From positions 33,917-97,916 of the forward strand of contig CALJNC010000009.1 of assembly GCA_937981995.1 (NCBI GenBank): 64,000 nucleotides of DNA, written 5' to 3'. The stretch comes from an uncultured Chitinophagaceae bacterium (lineage in GTDB: Bacteria; Bacteroidota; Bacteroidia; Chitinophagales; Chitinophagaceae). The notes below the pieces were generated by a model. It did not search any database, was not told where the DNA came from, and worked only from the letters and a program-made list of their open reading frames with translations. The translations under genes and the position numbers were made by a program. Of this stretch, positions 63,381 through 64,000 are shown piece after piece (position 1 is the stretch's first letter; each line of letters starts with the position of its first letter).

Positions 63381-64000
63381 CTAGGATACAACACAAGACT
63401 GCACACAAGCAAAACATTCCAAAAACAGCTTTCCTAAGCTGTTTTTTATTCGATTTTTGGCAATTAGTTGCTCATTCGGCACACTTATCCTAGGTGGTTT
63501 CAGATACTTTAATAATTTTTTGAGGTTATAAGCCGTAGCAGCCATAAGCATACATTTATTAGCTTGCGATTTACCACGAGTATTCACCTTGCTCATACCT
63601 AGAAAATTTATTAGCGTTCCAAAAACAGGTTCCACCGTACTCATACGTTTTGTTTTGTGCCAACGCTCATTTTGCAAACGGGCATTATTGCGCTCATACT
63701 CGGCACGGTAAGCCGTTATGCTTATTCTTTTTTCATGGCTTTTACCAATACATTTTTCTCTTATCGGACAAGCTTTGCAATCGCTACGCCGCGTAAAATA
63801 ATAATCTTTAAGCGTACCCTTTTCTACTTTTTGTCTGCGAAAAGTTACATGCTTGCCCCGTGGGCATAACCAATAATTTTCTGCTTCGTTATAAATAAAT
63901 CCCTCTGGGCCACCTTTGTATGTACCATGAGGCGGTATATAACTTTTTATATTTCTTGCTTCTAACCAAGCATAATTCTCGCCACTACTATAACCTGCAT
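63381..64000 (-). CDS. IS1182-type transposase (DDE), N-terminus beyond window
   Basis: The frame is open from the window end to the stop at 63381, 206 full codons; the track ORF 63381-63677 is only its tail. The visible part begins DAGYSSGENYAWLEARNIKSYIPP, which carries the second catalytic Asp region of IS1182/IS1380-like DDE transposases, then the Cys-rich RRSDCKACPIREKCIGK and the C-terminal STVEPVFGTLINFLGMSKVNTRGKSQANKCMLMAATAYNLKKL with the catalytic Glu. The product would cut and move the insertion sequence. Terminal repeats were not identified. Confidence 0.9.
   Translation of the reverse strand, partial: AGYSSGENYAWLEARNIKSYIPPHGTYKGGPEGFIYNEAENYWLCPRGKHVTFRRQKVEKGTLKDYYFTRRSDCKACPIREKCIGKSHEKRISITAYRAEYERNNARLQNERWHKTKRMSTVEPVFGTLINFLGMSKVNTRGKSQANKCMLMAATAYNLKKLLKYLKPPRISVPNEQLIAKNRIKNSLGKLFLECFACVQSCVVS
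63381..64000 (-). mobile_element. Partial IS1182-family-like insertion sequence
   Basis: The transposase gene above defines the element; the left end lies between the transposase stop and the orphan cassette (63306-63380), but its exact boundary could not be found and the other end is outside the window. The boundaries given are those of the visible gene. Confidence 0.6.

Noticed and set aside
63657-63869. 70-aa plus-strand ORF at the window end
   Set aside because: It is antisense to the continuous IS1182-type transposase frame.
1-64000. CRISPR arrays, tRNA or rRNA genes, prophage
   Set aside because: No spaced direct-repeat array, no cloverleaf or rRNA segments and no phage structural genes were seen on reading either strand.

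Overview
The window reads as a chromosomal segment of an AT-rich, free-living Bacteroidota bacterium. The evidence is five secreted proteins ending in a type IX secretion (T9SS) type A sorting domain, the gliding-motility ABC genes gldF and gldG, TonB-dependent and BamA-like outer-membrane proteins, a gingipain-type C25 peptidase, and Bacteroidota-type -7 promoter words (TAnnTTTG). Several genes appear to start with TTG or GTG. No rRNA, tRNA or CRISPR array was seen.

Layout. 1-9.5 kb: a partial TPR protein and gyrA (minus), a LamG/T9SS protein, DUF4328 and lipoprotein genes, a phosphohexomutase and a DUF2279-like protein. 9.5-14.3 kb: a short secreted peptide gene with a (CA)n tract upstream, followed by a gene with a CxxC motif near its N-terminus whose start lies in a terminator-like hairpin; then a large outer-membrane barrel protein. 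14.3-20.9 kb: aat and a cyanophycin cluster (cphA, isoaspartyl peptidase, cphB), interrupted by an SPFH protein and a broken four-helix-bundle gene between inverted repeats. 20.9-31.3 kb: methylmalonyl-CoA mutase large subunit with an RDD protein, a T9SS protein, a MurC-like ligase with an altered P-loop, lpxK and RNase R. 31.4-38.8 kb: a tightly packed minus-strand run of ilvE, Gfo/Idh oxidoreductase, lipoprotein, polyprenyl sugar transferase and an M1 peptidase with a barrel-like C-terminus. 38.9-49.5 kb (plus): rdgB, gldFG, BamA-like protein, nrnA, two FKBP isomerases, rhodanese-thioredoxin fusion, folD and queE. 49.5-60.2 kb: OmpA-like protein, C25 peptidase, a TPP riboswitch in front of a TonB receptor, a PhyH dioxygenase, T9SS proteins, enoyl-CoA hydratase and RlmB. 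60.2-64 kb: an intact four-helix-bundle gene between perfect inverted repeats, prfC, a three-ORF orphan cassette enclosed by a 17-bp perfect inverted repeat, and an IS1182-type transposase cut by the window end.

How genes work together. CphA would make cyanophycin (a nitrogen and carbon store), CphB would cut it to beta-Asp-Arg dipeptides and the Ntn-hydrolase would split those, so storage and recycling are encoded within 6 kb. GldF and GldG belong to the gliding/T9SS machinery that would export the five sorting-domain proteins. The TPP riboswitch links the TonB receptor to thiamin uptake.

The most unusual structures are the inverted-repeat-bounded orphan cassette at 62.4-63.3 kb, the two four-helix-bundle loci each enclosed by a different inverted repeat, and two places where terminator-like hairpins contain the start codon of the next gene. 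All functional calls come from reading motifs; no database search was run.
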